DNA of 64,000 bases from Tragulus kanchil (Eukaryota; Chordata; Mammalia; Artiodactyla; Tragulidae): the NCBI GenBank assembly GCA_022376925.1, contig JAIOJX010000025.1, positions 6,293,141-6,357,140 on the forward strand, in the 5' to 3' direction. Every line of letters begins with the position of its first letter. The first letter of the stretch is position 1. Made by a program: the position numbers and the translations under genes. The notes under the pieces were generated by a model, which worked only from the letters and a program-made list of their open reading frames with translations, had not been told where the DNA came from and did no database searches. Below are positions 22,321-33,996 of the stretch, piece after piece.

Positions 22321-22359
22321 TTTTCCTTGTTTTGATCAGGGATCATTGTTTTAGTTAGG

Positions 22360-22600
22360 TTTTAGTTGCTATAGACTAGTGATAAATAATCCCCACATTT
22401 TGCTTGACTGCAGCCATAATCATCTTTCTCCTGCTCACAAGTTTGCAGGTCAGCTGGGGAAGCTCTGTTTTAGGCTGTGACTTAAGTTTAAATCTACTCC
22501 TTATGTGTTTCATTATGGGACTTATGGCTACCAGGTGCCTGTTTTTTGCCAAGTCAAGAGAAGCAACCACTAATGCATATTTAAAGCTCATTAACATTGC
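22360..22600. mobile_element. Possible MLT1-type (MaLR) LTR fragment
   Basis: CAGCCATAATCATCTTTCTC and ACAAGTTTGCAGGTCAGCTG resemble the middle of MLT1-family LTRs, and CAAGTCAAGAGAAGC could match a later part. This assignment is from memory and is weak. Confidence 0.4.
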
Positions 22601-23180
22601 ACTGTTCAATGTGAGGCATATTGCCACACAATGGAATGGAAAAGTTTACTTTGCCTGTTTGATAATCAGAGTCATGGATAGTTATGTTCCGTGGAGAATA
22701 GTGTCGTAATTCTATAGGGAGGTAGGGAAGACTTGTAAACTGGAATGCAATTGGTCCTAAGCATCTCCGCATTTAAGCTTCCCCTAACTACCCCAGGCCT
22801 TTGACAGAAGATCTGCTCATTTTTCTGTGGATACTCCACCATAGATACAGATTATATGATAATATCTTAATAATACACATAATTCTATGATACATCTTAA
22901 CAGTAAGTGTCTGTCTTCTTCTCTTAGGTGATAAATTCTTGTTTTCTTCCTCTTTGTGTTTTTATGATTTATCACAAACACTGGCAGACATTAACAAATT
23001 GTTGTGAATCAATTGTTCAATTTTATCACTAAGTACATTGAGTGGAAAAGCACAAATGAGTATAAGGAGTCTAAGTGGATCATGTCAACATTTGACCAGA
23101 GAGACAGAAACAAGTGGTGGGTCATTTAATCAAATTCATAAAAAGAGGAGGCCTCTTATTACCCATCTGTCTTTGAATAC
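22601..23180. other. Unassigned DNA
   Basis: AT-rich, nothing recognised. Confidence 0.45.
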
Positions 23181-23183
23181 TGT

Positions 23184-23420
23184 TGCTGCTGTTTAGTCTC
23201 TAAGTCGTGGCTGACTCTTGCAACCCAATGGACTGCAGTCCACCAGGCTTCTCTGTTCATGGAATTCTCCAGGAAAGAATGCTGGAGTGTGTTGCTATTT
23301 CCTTCTCCAGGGAATTTTCCCAACCCAGGGATTTTCCTGACTCAGGGCCTGAACCCATATTCCTGTGTCTCCTGCATTGGCAGGCAGATTCTTAAACACT
23401 AAGCCACCTGAAAGAAGCCC
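23184..23420 (-). mobile_element. Bov-tA/Bov-A2 SINE with internal reiteration
   Basis: Near full length in minus orientation: AGTCTCTAAGTCGTGGCTGA, CCACCAGGCTTCTCTGTTCA, TTGCTATTTCCTTCTCCAGG and CTCCTGCATTGGCAGGCAG. The stretch AACCCAGGGATTTTCCTGAC is followed by a partial restatement (TCAGGGCCTGAACCC), a small internal duplication. Confidence 0.9.
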
Positions 23421-23939
23421 TGTCTCTTTGAATAAGTACAGTAAATATAGCCAAAGCAAAGAGGCACCTTTTGGGACAGTGTGCTTGGTTTCCTGTGAGC
23501 ACGTGGGGCAAATACTCAAAACTGGTTTAATTCAGACATGGGTGGACATGGTGGGAGAGACAGGGAAAGTGCGGTGAGGGGCTAACAGGAGGAGGAAACC
23601 TCAGATGAGAAAATAGTCTTGAGGCTGTATTATGAGAACATTTTACCTCTTTAAATGGAGAAGTTGCTACTTTCCAAGCAAAAACCAGTCTGCTTACAAA
23701 AGAAAAATGTTTATTGGTTATAAGGTTTTGTAGTTAATGCACAACAAACTTAAACATATCTCAGAAATACTGTATAGTGCTTATTTGTAAGATAAGATTA
23801 AATAAATTTGTGAAACCTCGCTTTAATTAACAAAAACTTACTATGTTTTCGACAGTCATAATGTATCTTCACATGAATGTAATCTCTGATTTTACTCAAG
23901 CTCTTTAAAGTGAGTATTGATTATAATTTCTGCCTTTTT

Positions 23940-24201
23940 TGGGCCACTTCTACTGGTCTGTCATTTATTTACTTTCATCCATCTTTGTTCTTTGGCCTGT
24001 GTGGGCCTCCCATTGCAGTGGCCTCTCTCGTTACAGAGCACCGGCTCTGGGCGCATGCACTCCAGAGCGCTAGCACAGTAGTTGGACACATTGGTCCAGC
24101 CGCTCTGCAGCACGTGGGATCCTCCCAGGCCAGGGATCGAACTGGCGCCCCTTGCACTGCAAGGCAGTGTCCTTACCCACTGGACCATCAGGGGAAGCCC
24201 C
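23940..24201 (-). mobile_element. Young CHR-related SINE, short form
   Basis: Minus copy begins GGGCCACTTCTACTGGTCTG, has the family block GGACACATTGGTCCAGCCG and the reversed B box GGGATCGAACTGG, and ends CATCAGGGGAAGCCC. Imperfect target duplications TAATTTCTGCCTTTT (23924-23938) and TAATTCCTGCTTTT (24202-24215) flank it. Confidence 0.88.
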
Positions 24202-24215
24202 TAATTCCTGCTTTT

Positions 24216-25249
24216 AAACCAAGTATTCACTCATTATGTTTCATTTAGTTAAAGTAGATGGTGAAATGGGGGAAAGATTACCAAATCAAAAAAAAAAAAA
24301 AAAACCTAGAGTTTTAAAACCAAAATAACAAACTCTTCTAATTCCTTTATTTTTCGTAAGACTATTTTTTCCCCTATTTGCCTCCTTTGTCCACCAATAG
24401 AGGCAGGAGAGTGGGTAGAAATAACTTACTGTAATTCTCTGGGTTTGATTTTTTTTTTTTTTATCATCTCTAAACTTGTGAAGTTTTCTCTGTAGAATTA
24501 GGTCCCCTAGAGACCAAGAAAGACTCAAAGTAAGGGTCCAGATTGCCTGACAAAAATCTATTTTCCTTTGGGGTTTAGTTTTTCATCTTTCCTATTGGAA
24601 GATAAAAGTTGTCTTAACTTCTTCTAAGTTCCTAAACTTCCAGGAAGGGTATGCTTGCATTTAGTCCATTTTCTACTGCCCTCCACCTGTCTGGATCCAG
24701 TTTCCACCACCTTCACTTCACAGAATCTGCTTTCATTAGAATCACCAAAAATCTCCCTGGCACTCTCCAGGGTCAACGCTTTAAAATTAGTGTTCCTCAT
24801 TCATCCAGCTTAGCGTGTTTTCTCCTCCACAGACTATTTTTCCCATAACTTATCTTGACCCTCATCCATACCCCGATGGCTTCAGTTCATATCTTCTTGC
24901 TCTCATCAAATTCATCGTGGCAGCTAAGACACCCTTAACCCTGCTGCCCAGTCTCCCAGCCCTAGGTCATATCTACGTAGTGATTTCCAGTGAAGTTCAA
25001 GTTCAGTATGTTCCACACATAGTGATATCACCATCCACACACTGGCCAAGTATGAAATGTAAAAATCTTTCATGGCTCCTTTTATTCTGTTGTCCATTAC
25101 TTCTGATCAGTGCTCAATGGATACTCTTTTTCTTAACATCTCTTGAATAAACCCATATCTTTTTGTCTTAACTGCTATTGCCTAAGGTCAGTCTCTCCTT
25201 AACACTCACCTGACTTGTAACTCTCACCCTAAATCTGCTGCAACTGGAA
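24216..25249. other. Unassigned DNA with A- and T-runs
   Basis: A-run at about 24288-24303 and T-run at about 24450-24462. The C/T-rich part at 24640-25200 resembles L2-like sequence but I cannot align it convincingly. The 111-codon frame at 24815-25150 is not protein-like. Confidence 0.45.
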
Positions 25250-25256
25250 TTTTTTT

Positions 25257-25347
25257 TCTTTAATATATATATATATATGATATTTATGATATATGATATA
25301 TATATGATATGATATAAAATATATATATTTTCTTTAATATATATATG
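25257..25347. repeat. AT-rich microsatellite, (TA)n with GATA-like interruptions
   Basis: Alternating TATATA blocks broken by TGATATTTATGATATATG and a second (TA)n block, in all about 90 bp. It splits two L2-like or unassigned segments. Confidence 0.9.
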
Positions 25348-25359
25348 ATTTTATTACAT

Positions 25360-25690
25360 TCCTGCATTAAGCTTGTCCATAGTTCCCTACTGTCCTCACA
25401 ATAATTCTTAGCTTAATATAAAATACTCTCATGATAATAACTCGAATATGCCCCTGCTGTTGTCAGTTATTATGCCTTTCACACCATTTCTCACAAAAAA
25501 TTAATTTCTCCAGACATATTGGATGGCTTTCATTTCCTAAAATGCATTGTCCTTTCTCTTTCCAAGCTGTAAATGTGCTGTTTCCCTTTTCCTCCACATG
25601 TCATCCCTTCCCACATCAGCTTAAATATTACCTCCTCAGGTTCACCTTCATCACTTCTATAAAAGCTCTTTACCTTGCCATCTCCAAAAA
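25360..25690 (-). mobile_element. LINE L2 3' remnant
   Basis: TAGTTCCCTACTGTCCTCAC, CTTAGCTTAATATAAAATAC, then CTTTCCAAGCTGTAAATGTG and AAATATTACCTCCTCAGGTT follow reversed L2 order (amino-acid-like remnants of the ORF2 end and 3' UTR). Confidence 0.6.
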
Positions 25691-25889
25691 GTTATAGAAA
25701 TAAATCTACCTTTGCTTAAAACAACACACATGATGCTCTTAATGCATCCTTTACTTTGCCTGCTTTCCTATAAAAGTTTTGCTTTGATTCTAGAAGTCAG
25801 ATTAATTTTGTGCATTTATTTCTAGTCCTGTTTTGCTACTGTCTGCTCTGAAGTCCTGAGGTCCTTGTGCATAGTGGCCATATGATGTA

Positions 25890-26110
25890 CTGAGATAGAA
25901 GCATAGACTCTAGAATGGAGGCCTTGCCTTCTCTACTAACTGCTGTGTGACCTTTGACAAGTTACCTAAATTCCCGTGCTTACTGTCCTCACCTGTGAAG
26001 TGTAAATAATAGGATTGCTAAGAGGTTTCAGTGAGTGACTTGATGTATAGTGCTAAGAGCAGGAGCTGGTATGTAATAACTGTATACATGCATTGTTATT
26101 ATTTATGAAC
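25890..26110 (+). mobile_element. MIR SINE
   Basis: CATAGACTCTAGAATGGAGG, TGCTGTGTGACCTTTGACAA, GTTACCTAAATTCCCGTGC, CCTCACCTGTGAAGTGTAAA, TAATAGGATTGCTAAGAGG and CTAAGAGCAGGAGCTGGTAT are in order along the MIR consensus. The D7 duplication starts within it at 26014. Confidence 0.88.
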
Positions 26111-26140
26111 AATTGATACCTTCAATATACTCTTTAATTC

Positions 26141-26482
26141 TTTTTTAAATTAATTAATTTTTGACTATTCTGGGTTTTCACTACTGCAGGCTCTTCTCTA
26201 GTTGCAGGGAGTGGAGGCTACTCTCTAGTCGAGGTGAGCAGGCTTCTTGTTGCAGTGACTTCTCTTGTTGTGGAACTCGGGCTCTAGGGCACACGGGCTT
26301 TAGTAGTTGTGGCACATGGGCTCAATAGTTGTGACTCTGAGGCTCTAGAGCCCAGGCTCAACAGTTGTGGCTCATGGGCTTAGTTGCTTCACAGCATGTG
26401 GGATCTTCCTGGATCAGGGATTGAACTCGTGTCTCTTGCATTGGCAGGCGAACTCTTTACCACTGAGCTACCAGGGAAGCCC
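26141..26482 (-). mobile_element. CHR-2 SINE
   Basis: Full-length minus copy from TTTTGACTATTCTGGGTTTT to CTGAGCTACCAGGGAAGCCC. Target duplications TACTCTTTAATTC (26128-26140) and TACTCATTAATTC (26483-26495) differ at one base. Duplicate at about 27275-27616. Confidence 0.93.
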
Positions 26483-26495
26483 TACTCATTAATTC

Positions 26496-26831
26496 CTTTT
26501 TTTTTTTTTTTAAGATTTATTTATTTATTTATTTTGGGCGGGGGTCAGGTTGGGGAGGGAGAGGAGCGGGGGGGCCACTCCTATTGGTCTTTCATTTCTC
26601 TATTTTCATCCGTCCTTGTTCTTTGGCTCCTGTGGGCCTCCCATCGCAGCAGTGTCTGTCATCGCAGAGCACCGGCTCTGGGCGCACGCGCGCCAGAGCT
26701 CCGGCTCGGCAATTGGACACATCGGTCCAGCCGCTCTGCGGCACGTGGGATCTTCCCAGGCCAGGGATCGAATTGGCGCCCCCTGCACTGCAAGGCGGTG
26801 TCCTTACCCACTGGACCACCAGGGGAAGCCC
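26496..26831 (-). mobile_element. Young CHR-related SINE, long form
   Basis: T-run, then ATTTATTTATTTATTTTGGG, a G-rich tract, the family block GGACACATCGGTCCAGCCG and a head ending CACCAGGGGAAGCCC. Perfect 11-bp target duplications CTCATTAATTC at 26485-26495 and 26832-26842. High CpG. Duplicate at 27630-27967. Confidence 0.92.
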
Positions 26832-26884
26832 CTCATTAATTCTTGAACTGCGTTGCCTCTCTAATATTCAGCCATAACTCCTTG

Positions 26885-27120
26885 CGGAGTTACTATAGCC
26901 ATGAAATTAAAAGGTGCTTGCTCCTTGGAAGAAAAGCTGTGACAAACCTAGACAACATATTACAAAGCAGAGACATGACTTTGACAACAAAGGTCTTTAT
27001 AATCAAAGCTATGATTATTCCAGTAGTCATGAATGCATGTGAGAGTTCAACCATAAAGAAGGCAGAGTGCTGAAAAATTGATGCTTTCGAATAATGGTAT
27101 TGGAGAAGACTCTTGAGAGT
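26885..27120 (+). mobile_element. BovB LINE fragment, truncated copy in D7
   Basis: CGGAGTTACTATAGCCATGA, TTGCTCCTTGGAAGAAAAGC, CCAGTAGTCATGAATGCATG and GGAGAAGACTCTTGAGAGT are BovB reverse-transcriptase-region sequence near the C-terminus. It stops at the D7 join; the complete form is at 28021-28590. Confidence 0.9.
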
Positions 27121-28020
27121 TCACAATAAAAGCCAAGGAAATCAGAAATTGCTAAGAGGTTTCAGTGAGTGACTTGATGTATAGTGCTAAGAGCAGGAGC
27201 TGGTATGTAATAACTGTATACATGCATTGTTATTATTTATGAACAATTGATACCTTCAATATACTCTTTAATTCTTTTTTAAATTAATTAATTTTTGACT
27301 ATTCTGGGTTTTCACTACTGCAGGCTCTTCTCTAGTTGCAGGGAGTGGAGGCTACTCTCTAGTCGAGGTGAGCAGGCTTCTTGTTGCAGTGACTTCTCTT
27401 GTTGTGGAACTCGGGCTCTAGGGCACACGGGCTTTAGTAGTTGTGGCACATGGGCTCAATAGTTGTGACTCTGAGGCTCTAGAGCCCAGGCTCAACAGTT
27501 GTGGCTCATGGGCTTAGTTGCTTCACAGCATGTGGGATCTTCCTGGATCAGGGATTGAACTCGTGTCTCTTGCATTGGCAGGCGAACTCTTTACCACTGA
27601 GCTACCAGGGAAGCCCTACTCATTAATTCCTTTTTTTTTTTTTTTAAGATTTATTTATTTATTTATTTTGGGCGGGGGTCAGGTTGGGGAGGGAGAGGAG
27701 CGGGGGGGGGCCACTCCTATTGGTCTTTCATTTCTCTATTTTCATCCGTCCTTGTTCTTTGGCTCCTGTGGGCCTCCCATCGCGGCAGTGTCTGTCATCG
27801 CAGAGCACCGGCTCTGGGCGCACGCGCGCCAGAGCTCCGGCTCGGCAATTGGACACATCGGTCCAGCCGCTCTGCGGCACGTGGGATCTTCCCAGGCCAG
27901 GGATCGAATTGGCGCCCCCTGCACTGCAAGGCGGTGTCCTTACCCACTGGACCACCAGGGGAAGCCCCTCATTAATTCTTGAACTGCGTTGCCTCTCTAA
28001 TATTCAGCCATAACTCCTTG

Positions 28021-28590
28021 CGGAGTTACTATAGCCATGAAATTAAAAGGTGCTTGCTCCTTGGAAGAAAAGCTGTGACAAACCTAGACAACATATTACA
28101 AAGCAGAGACATGACTTTGACAACAAAGGTCTTTATAATCAAAGCTATGATTATTCCAGTAGTCATGAATGCATGTGAGAGTTCAACCATAAAGAAGGCA
28201 GAGTGCTGAAAAATTGATGCTTTCGAATAATGGTATTGGAGAAGACTCTTGAGAGTCCATTGAACAGCAAGGAGATTAAATCAGGCAATCCTAAAGGAAA
28301 TCAATCCTGAATATTCACTGGAAGGACTAATGCTGAAGCTGAAGCTCCTATACTTTGGCCACCTGATGCAAAGAGCCAACTCATAGGAAGAGACCCTGAG
28401 GCTAGGAAAGATTGAAAGCAAAAGTAGAAGTGGGTGGCAGAGGATTAGATAGTTAGACAGCATCACCAACTCAATGAGCATGAATTTGAGCAAACTCCAG
28501 AGAGAGAGGAAGACAGGGCAACCTGGTGTGCTGCAGTCCGTGAGGTCACAAAGGGTCAGACATGACTTAACAACAACAGTAACAACTCCT
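28021..28590 (+). mobile_element. BovB LINE 3' end
   Basis: Continues past the D7 edge with CTAAAGGAAATCAATCCTGA, CTTTGGCCACCTGATGCAAA, GCAGAGGATTAGATAG, TCCGTGAGGTCACAAAGGGT and CATGACTTAACAACAACA, the canonical BovB tail that also forms the Bov-tA body. The frame is broken, so it is a dead 5'-truncated insertion. Confidence 0.93.
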
Positions 28591-29335
28591 TATAGACAGG
28601 TACCATGGTTTAAACTTCTTTATTGTCTGCAAAGCACCTAGACTAGGATAGGATGCACAGTAGTTTATTAAATCTTAATTCTAGTTTGATCTGTAACTCG
28701 GGTGTACTCATTCACCAACTCAGGATACAAATGTATTCATACCTTTTAGTTGTGTGCAGTTAAGCCAGGCTCCTTCTATTTGCCTTTAGGGACTGTGTCA
28801 TCCAGAAAGAGTCAACTCCATATCCAAACTCCAGGCAGTGACTGCCCCACAGCTACTGAGACCCTACACACACTGGTGGCCGTAATTGCATAGCATAAGA
28901 TGTTCCTGTGAGGCCATATCCCTAAGCCTCAGTAGAACCCCCAGGGGCTTCTTACCATGAACAGGCCTTGGTAAGAATCAATCCCAGGCCATGACTTTGG
29001 GGTCCTCACCTTAGATCATTCTTCTTTCCCTTAAAGGTGTTTTTTCTCTCTTCAGGTTCCAGTTAGGGTCACCTTGTTCCATCATGGCCTATTTTCCTAA
29101 CTCCAAATGTTTACGGCAGTAGGGATGTAGGGTAAGGGAAAGAAGTTGACTTTGTCCTTTCCTAAAGAATTTTTGGGATTATAATGCAAATTTATCCACC
29201 ACTTTCCTAAGCTTTGCACACTAAAGGTCAGGGTCACATTAAAAATCAAATAAAGGAAAAAATCAAAACCTCCCCCAAACCAAAATCAGTCAGAAGAGCC
29301 TGAGTTTGAATGATACACTTGTTGACTAAAAAAAA
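28591..29335. other. Unassigned DNA
   Basis: No gene or repeat family recognised; right part lies in D8. Confidence 0.45.
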
Positions 29336-31122
29336 TAAACTTGAGAGCTGTGGGTTAAATTTTATTTGGGGCATAAATAGGACTGCAGCCCAGGAGAAAG
29401 CACCCCAGGTAGCTCTGAGAGACTGCTCCAAAGAGGCAGCAGGAGGAAGATTAATACTTAAGGATTTTGGTGAGGGGGTGTTCAATATCATTAAACAGTC
29501 ATTTTACAAAGGGTTTTGGGTTAATCATTAGGATCTGATGTCATCATGAAGGTATTTAGTGCTTTTTTAGATGTGTGTGAGGAGATGCAAGGATTGAGGT
29601 AACACAATCTGTTCCTAAAAGCATCCACCTATGTGCCTACTCTACCCTGAACAACCTCAGGGGTGTTGAAGGTCAGCAGCTGTCACAGCACGGAGGTCAA
29701 TCTGCACAGAGGCAGATGGCAAATATCCTTGTTCAGTCATTGGCAATGTAATCGGTAAATGTCACTTTGTAGTTGACACACTCCAGGGGCAAAGGGTTTC
29801 TTGTCCATTTGGAATGTTTTCAACTCCCTCTTTTAGCAACCTTCCATCAGAAAAGTTCTGGTCAAAATGACTTGGTAGGTTCTGGAGTCAGTGAATAAAT
29901 AGATGGCTGCTACACCTTCTTTAAAGGTCATTTTTTAACAGCCACCTGTTGAAAGGCTTAATGGTTCTAATTCTCTCCTACTTTTTCCATTTAGTCTTTA
30001 ATGGCAATTCAGCATAAGATGTTCCTGTGAGGCCATATCCCTAAGCCTCAGTAGAACCCCCAGGGGCTTCTTACCATGAACAGGCCTTGGTAAGAATCAA
30101 TCCCAGGCCATGACTTTGGGGTCCTCACCTTAGATCATTCTTCTTTCCCTTAAAGGTGTTTTTTCTCTCTTCAGGTTCCAGTTAGGGTCACCTTGTTCCA
30201 TCATGGCCTATTTTCCTAACTCCAAATGTTTACGGCAGTAGGGATGTAGGGTAAGGGAAAGAAGTTGACTTTGTCCTTTCCTAAAGAATTTTTGGGATTA
30301 TAATGCAAATTTATCCACCACTTTCCTAAGCTTTGCACACTAAAGGTCAGGGTCACATTAAAAATCAAATAAAGGAAAAAATCAAAACCTCCCCCAAACC
30401 AAAATCAGTCAGAAGAGCCTGAGTTTGAATGATACACTTGTTGACTAAAAAAAATAAACTTGAGAGCTGTGGGTTAAATTTTATTTGGGGCATAAATAGG
30501 ACTGCAGCCCAGGAGAAAGCACCCCAGGTAGCTCTGAGAGACTGCTCCAAAGAGGCAGCAGGAGGAAGATTAATACTTAAGGATTTTGGTGAGGGGGTGT
30601 TCAATATCATTAAACAGTCATTTTACAAAGGGTTTTGGGTTAATCATTAGGATCTGATGTCATCATGAAGGTATTTAGTGCTTTTTTAGATGTGTGTGAG
30701 GAGATGCAAGGATTGAGGTAACACAATCTGTTCCTAAAAGCATCCACCTATGTGCCTACTCTACCCTGAACAACCTCAGGGGTGTTGAAGGTCAGCAGCT
30801 GTCACAGCACGGAGGTCAATCTGCACAGAGGCAGATGGCAAATATCCTTGTTCAGTCATTGGCAATGTAATCGGTAAATGTCACTTTGTAGTTGACACAC
30901 TCCAGGGGCAAAGGGTTTCTTGTCCATTTGGAATGTTTTCAACTCCCTCTTTTAGCAACCTTCCATCAGAAAAGTTCTGGTCAAAATGACTTGGTAGGTT
31001 CTGGAGTCAGTGAATAAATAGATGGCTGCTACACCTTCTTTAAAGGTCATTTTTTAACAGCCACCTGTTGAAAGGCTTAATGGTTCTAATTCTCTCCTAC
31101 TTTTTCCATTTAGTCTTTAATG
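28892..31122 (+). repeat. Tandem duplication D8 (28892-30003 and 30011-31122)
   Basis: Two copies of 1112 bp, offset 1119 bp, with a 7-bp spacer GCAATTC at 30004-30010. I see no differences between copies in the sections compared. Copy 2 then continues CAACACAAAAGC. Confidence 0.96.
29336..30003. mobile_element. Possible interspersed repeat of uncertain class
   Basis: AACTTGAGAGCTGTGGGTTA, TTTTATTTGGGGCATAAATA, ACTGCAGCCCAGGAGAAAGC and GCTCTGAGAGACTGCTCC have the feel of a widespread ungulate repeat, but I cannot name the family. Duplicated at about 30455-31122. Confidence 0.35.
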
Positions 31123-31451
31123 CAACACAAAAGCAAGAGAATTAGAAGACTTTATAAAATGCTAAAAAGGAATCCATAAAATCCTGTCCGGACAAGCTGG
31201 ACCTGGAAGGAACTTCTAGTTTTAACAGTGTGAAATTAAAATGTAATTTTACTCAATTCTGGGCTTTAAATTAGTCACAAACTATACAAATAAGTATTTG
31301 GGGGAAAGCACACAAAGCAAGGAGTCTGCCTCAAGCAGCTTTTCATCTCAGAGAGTCCGTGCCATCTTTTATCAAGAGAAGATCCTGAGGTACATTCTCT
31401 CTGTACACTTAGAAGTATAATTATTATTGTTTGCATATCACTCACGTCTCT

Positions 31452-31580
31452 CAAGAGGAGAGCATGGTAACCCACTCCAGTATTCTTGCCTGGAGAATCC
31501 CATGGACAGAGGAGCCTGGTGGGCTACAGTCCATGGGGTCGCAAAGAGTTGGACATGATTACAGTGATAGAGCACACACC
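31452..31580 (+). mobile_element. Bov SINE body
   Basis: AGAGCATGGTAACCCACTCC, TTCTTGCCTGGAGAATCCCA, GAGCCTGGTGGGCTACAGTC and GGTCGCAAAGAGTTGGACAT give an unambiguous Bov-tA/Bov-A2 body in plus orientation without a tRNA head. Confidence 0.93.
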
Positions 31581-32498
31581 TCTCTCAAACTGCATAGAAA
31601 ACACTGGAATGTCTGAACATCAGTAAGAAATGAGTTTATGATATTGTGCTCTAGATTTGATGATAGTGGTAAGACAAGTGTGGAAAGGCTGTTTCCTGTT
31701 TCCATCTGCATACAAGAAAAAGCAGGAATTTTCCCTACTAGAGAAAGACTGTCTTATAAGACAGTGTTGTGTGTGTTTATCTTTTTCCTTTTTAGTCAAC
31801 CTTTTGGTTCTGAGGTTGTCTCTGGAAAATGACATCACCATTTATTCTTGCCACCCACATGCTTCTCTCCTCACTATCCGCATTCATGTTGAGGTCAGGT
31901 TTTATGGTGGGTGGGGGCGGGACTTCTAGGCCCCTTGAGGAAGCAAGGAAAAGAGGAGGGGGTGGTCTATGGACTGGTAGAGGGTCTGACTGAACCTGGG
32001 AAGTGAAAGTGGACACAGAAGAGACTCCAGTAACTACTTCCTACTCTTAGAATAGGGATAGTATTTTTAGAAAATAGTATGACCTATTTTATTTCCTCTT
32101 ATGAATCTACTCTTTTGAAGACCTTAGGCTAAGTTCTGAGGTTCTGTAGGAAAGGAGAGGACAGACCCCTCCTGTGCCATCAGTCTTGCCTCTAAAAGGT
32201 GGATTCCTTCTGGCTAAAGCCAGAAAATAGCACTGAATCATTGTTTTTTTCAAAATGGAAAAGGATATTCTAATTTATTAAACATATCCATATCCTGGTA
32301 TAGTAGATCTGATCCTTCAGTTTGGGGGAAGGGAATTCTTTAGCTGAGAGGAAGAATGGGACAGCTTGCCCCTTCTAGGGCAAGTCTGGCTTGTGGGACA
32401 AAGATGAGCAGAGACAAGTAACAGGTAAGATGACACCATCTCCAAGTGTCCTATCTTTGAAAGACAGCATGTTGAATAATTTAAAGACGATACAACAA
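31581..32498. other. Unassigned DNA
   Basis: No gene recognised. The 90-codon frame at 31657-31929 and its neighbours have no family signature. Confidence 0.45.
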
Positions 32499-33996
32499 CA
32501 CACTTGGATGGTTTGGTGGCATCACTGACTCAATGGACTTGGGTTTGAGCAAACTCTAGGAGATAGTGAAGGACAGAGAAGGCCAGTGTGCTGTAGTCCA
32601 TGGGGTTGCAAAGAGTCAGACATAACAGTGATTGAAAAACAAGTGCAACAACGCATACACACACACTCCAGCACCAACAATAACAATAAACAAAGACTTC
32701 TGCACATCTCTTATTTGAGGATCCACGAACTGGGTGGCCATATAGTCACAGTAGAGGGTCTCAGTCCAACTTGCCAGAGTCTCCAACAAACTCATGTCAT
32801 AAATGTACTCAAATTGCCTTGGGTTCCCAAAGAGGGATGTGGAAAATCAGTGGAAAGATAGCAGTCTCGGTTGACCAGCTCAGATGGAGGAGGAGTGTTG
32901 CCAGAAAACTCCCAAGCCACAGAGCTAGCTCAACGGGATTCTAGCCACATCACCATGAAGCTTCTCTCCTCACTATCCGCATTCATGTTGAGGTCAGGTT
33001 TTATGGTGGGTGGGGCGGGACTTCTAGGCCCCTTGAGGAAGCAAGGAAAAGAGGAGGGGGTGGTCTATGGACTGGTAGAGGGTCTGACTGAACCTGGGAA
33101 GTGAAAGTGGACACAGAAGAGACTCCAGTAACTATTTCCTACTCTTAGAATAGGGATAGTATTTTTAGAAAATAGTATGACCTATTTTATTTCCTCTTAT
33201 GAATCTACTCTTTTGAAGACCTTAGGCTAAGTTCTGAGGTTCTGTAGGAAAGGAGAGGACAGACCCCTCCTGTGCCATCAGTCTTGCCTCTAAAAGGTGG
33301 ATTCCTTCTGGCTAAAGCCAGAAAATAGCACTGAATCATTGTTTTTTTCAAAATGGAAAAGGATATTCTAATTTATTAAACATATCCATATCCTGGTATA
33401 GTAGATCTGATCCTTCAGTTTGGGGGAAGGGAATTCTTTAGCTGAGAGGAAGAATGGGACAGCTTGCCCCTTCTAGGGCAAGTCTGGCTTGTGGGACAAA
33501 GATGAGCAGAGACAAGTAACAGGTAAGATGACACCATCTCCAAGTGTCCTATCTTTGAAAGACAGCATGTTGAATAATTTAAAGACGATACAACAACACA
33601 CTTGGATGGTTTGGTGGCATCACTGACTCAATGGACTTGGGTTTGAGCAAACTCTAGGAGATAGTGAAGGACAGAGAAGGCCAGTGTGCTGTAGTCCATG
33701 GGGTTGCAAAGAGTCAGACATAACAGTGATTGAAAAACAAGTGCAACAACGCATACACACACACTCCAGCACCAACAATAACAATAAACAAAGACTTCTG
33801 CACATCTCTTATTTGAGGATCCACGAACTGGGTGGCCATATAGTCACAGTAGAGGGTCTCAGTCCAACTTGCCAGAGTCTCCAACAAACTCATGTCATAA
33901 ATGTACTCAAATTGCCTTGGGTTCCCAAAGAGGGATGTGGAAAATCAGTGGAAAGATAGCAGTCTCGGTTGACCAGCTCAGATGGAGGAGGAGTGT
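31861..33996 (+). repeat. Tandem duplication D9 (31861-32898 and 32960-33996)
   Basis: Two copies of about 1037 bp, with a 61-bp spacer at 32899-32959. The spacer end (ACATCACCAT) restates sequence found just upstream of copy 1 (31832-31841) minus about 17 bases, as if copy 2 truly starts further left but with an error. Copies differ by a G in GGGTGGGGGCGGG versus GGGTGGGGCGGG and one C/T. Confidence 0.95.
32499..32640 (+). mobile_element. BovB 3'-end fragment
   Basis: GGTGGCATCACTGACTCAAT, GTTTGAGCAAACTCTAGGAG and ATGGGGTTGCAAAGAGTCAG are the last about 140 bp of BovB. Copies occur at 33597-33738 (D9) and, partly, at 34820-34887 (D10). Confidence 0.9.

Larger units (their letters stand above)
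26014..28256 (+). repeat. Tandem duplication D7 (26014-27120 and 27148-28256)
   Basis: The copies have a 27-bp spacer at 27121-27147. Both carry MIR 3' half, CHR-2, the young SINE and the first part of BovB. Differences are in a G-run (7 versus 9-10 G) and one A/G change (CATCGCAGCAG versus CATCGCGGCAG). Copy 1 stops inside BovB after CTTGAGAGT; only copy 2 continues to the BovB end. Confidence 0.96.

Noticed and set aside
22404..22709. 101-codon frame with hydrophobic start
   Set aside because: It overlaps a MaLR-like remnant, has no splice or conservation support, and its opposite strand is equally open.
24815..25150. 111-codon frame in a C/T-rich region
   Set aside because: Pyrimidine-rich DNA lacks stop codons by composition; the region resembles ancient repeat sequence.
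28021..28590. Coding sequence similar to reverse transcriptase
   Set aside because: It is the 3' end of a BovB LINE in broken frame.
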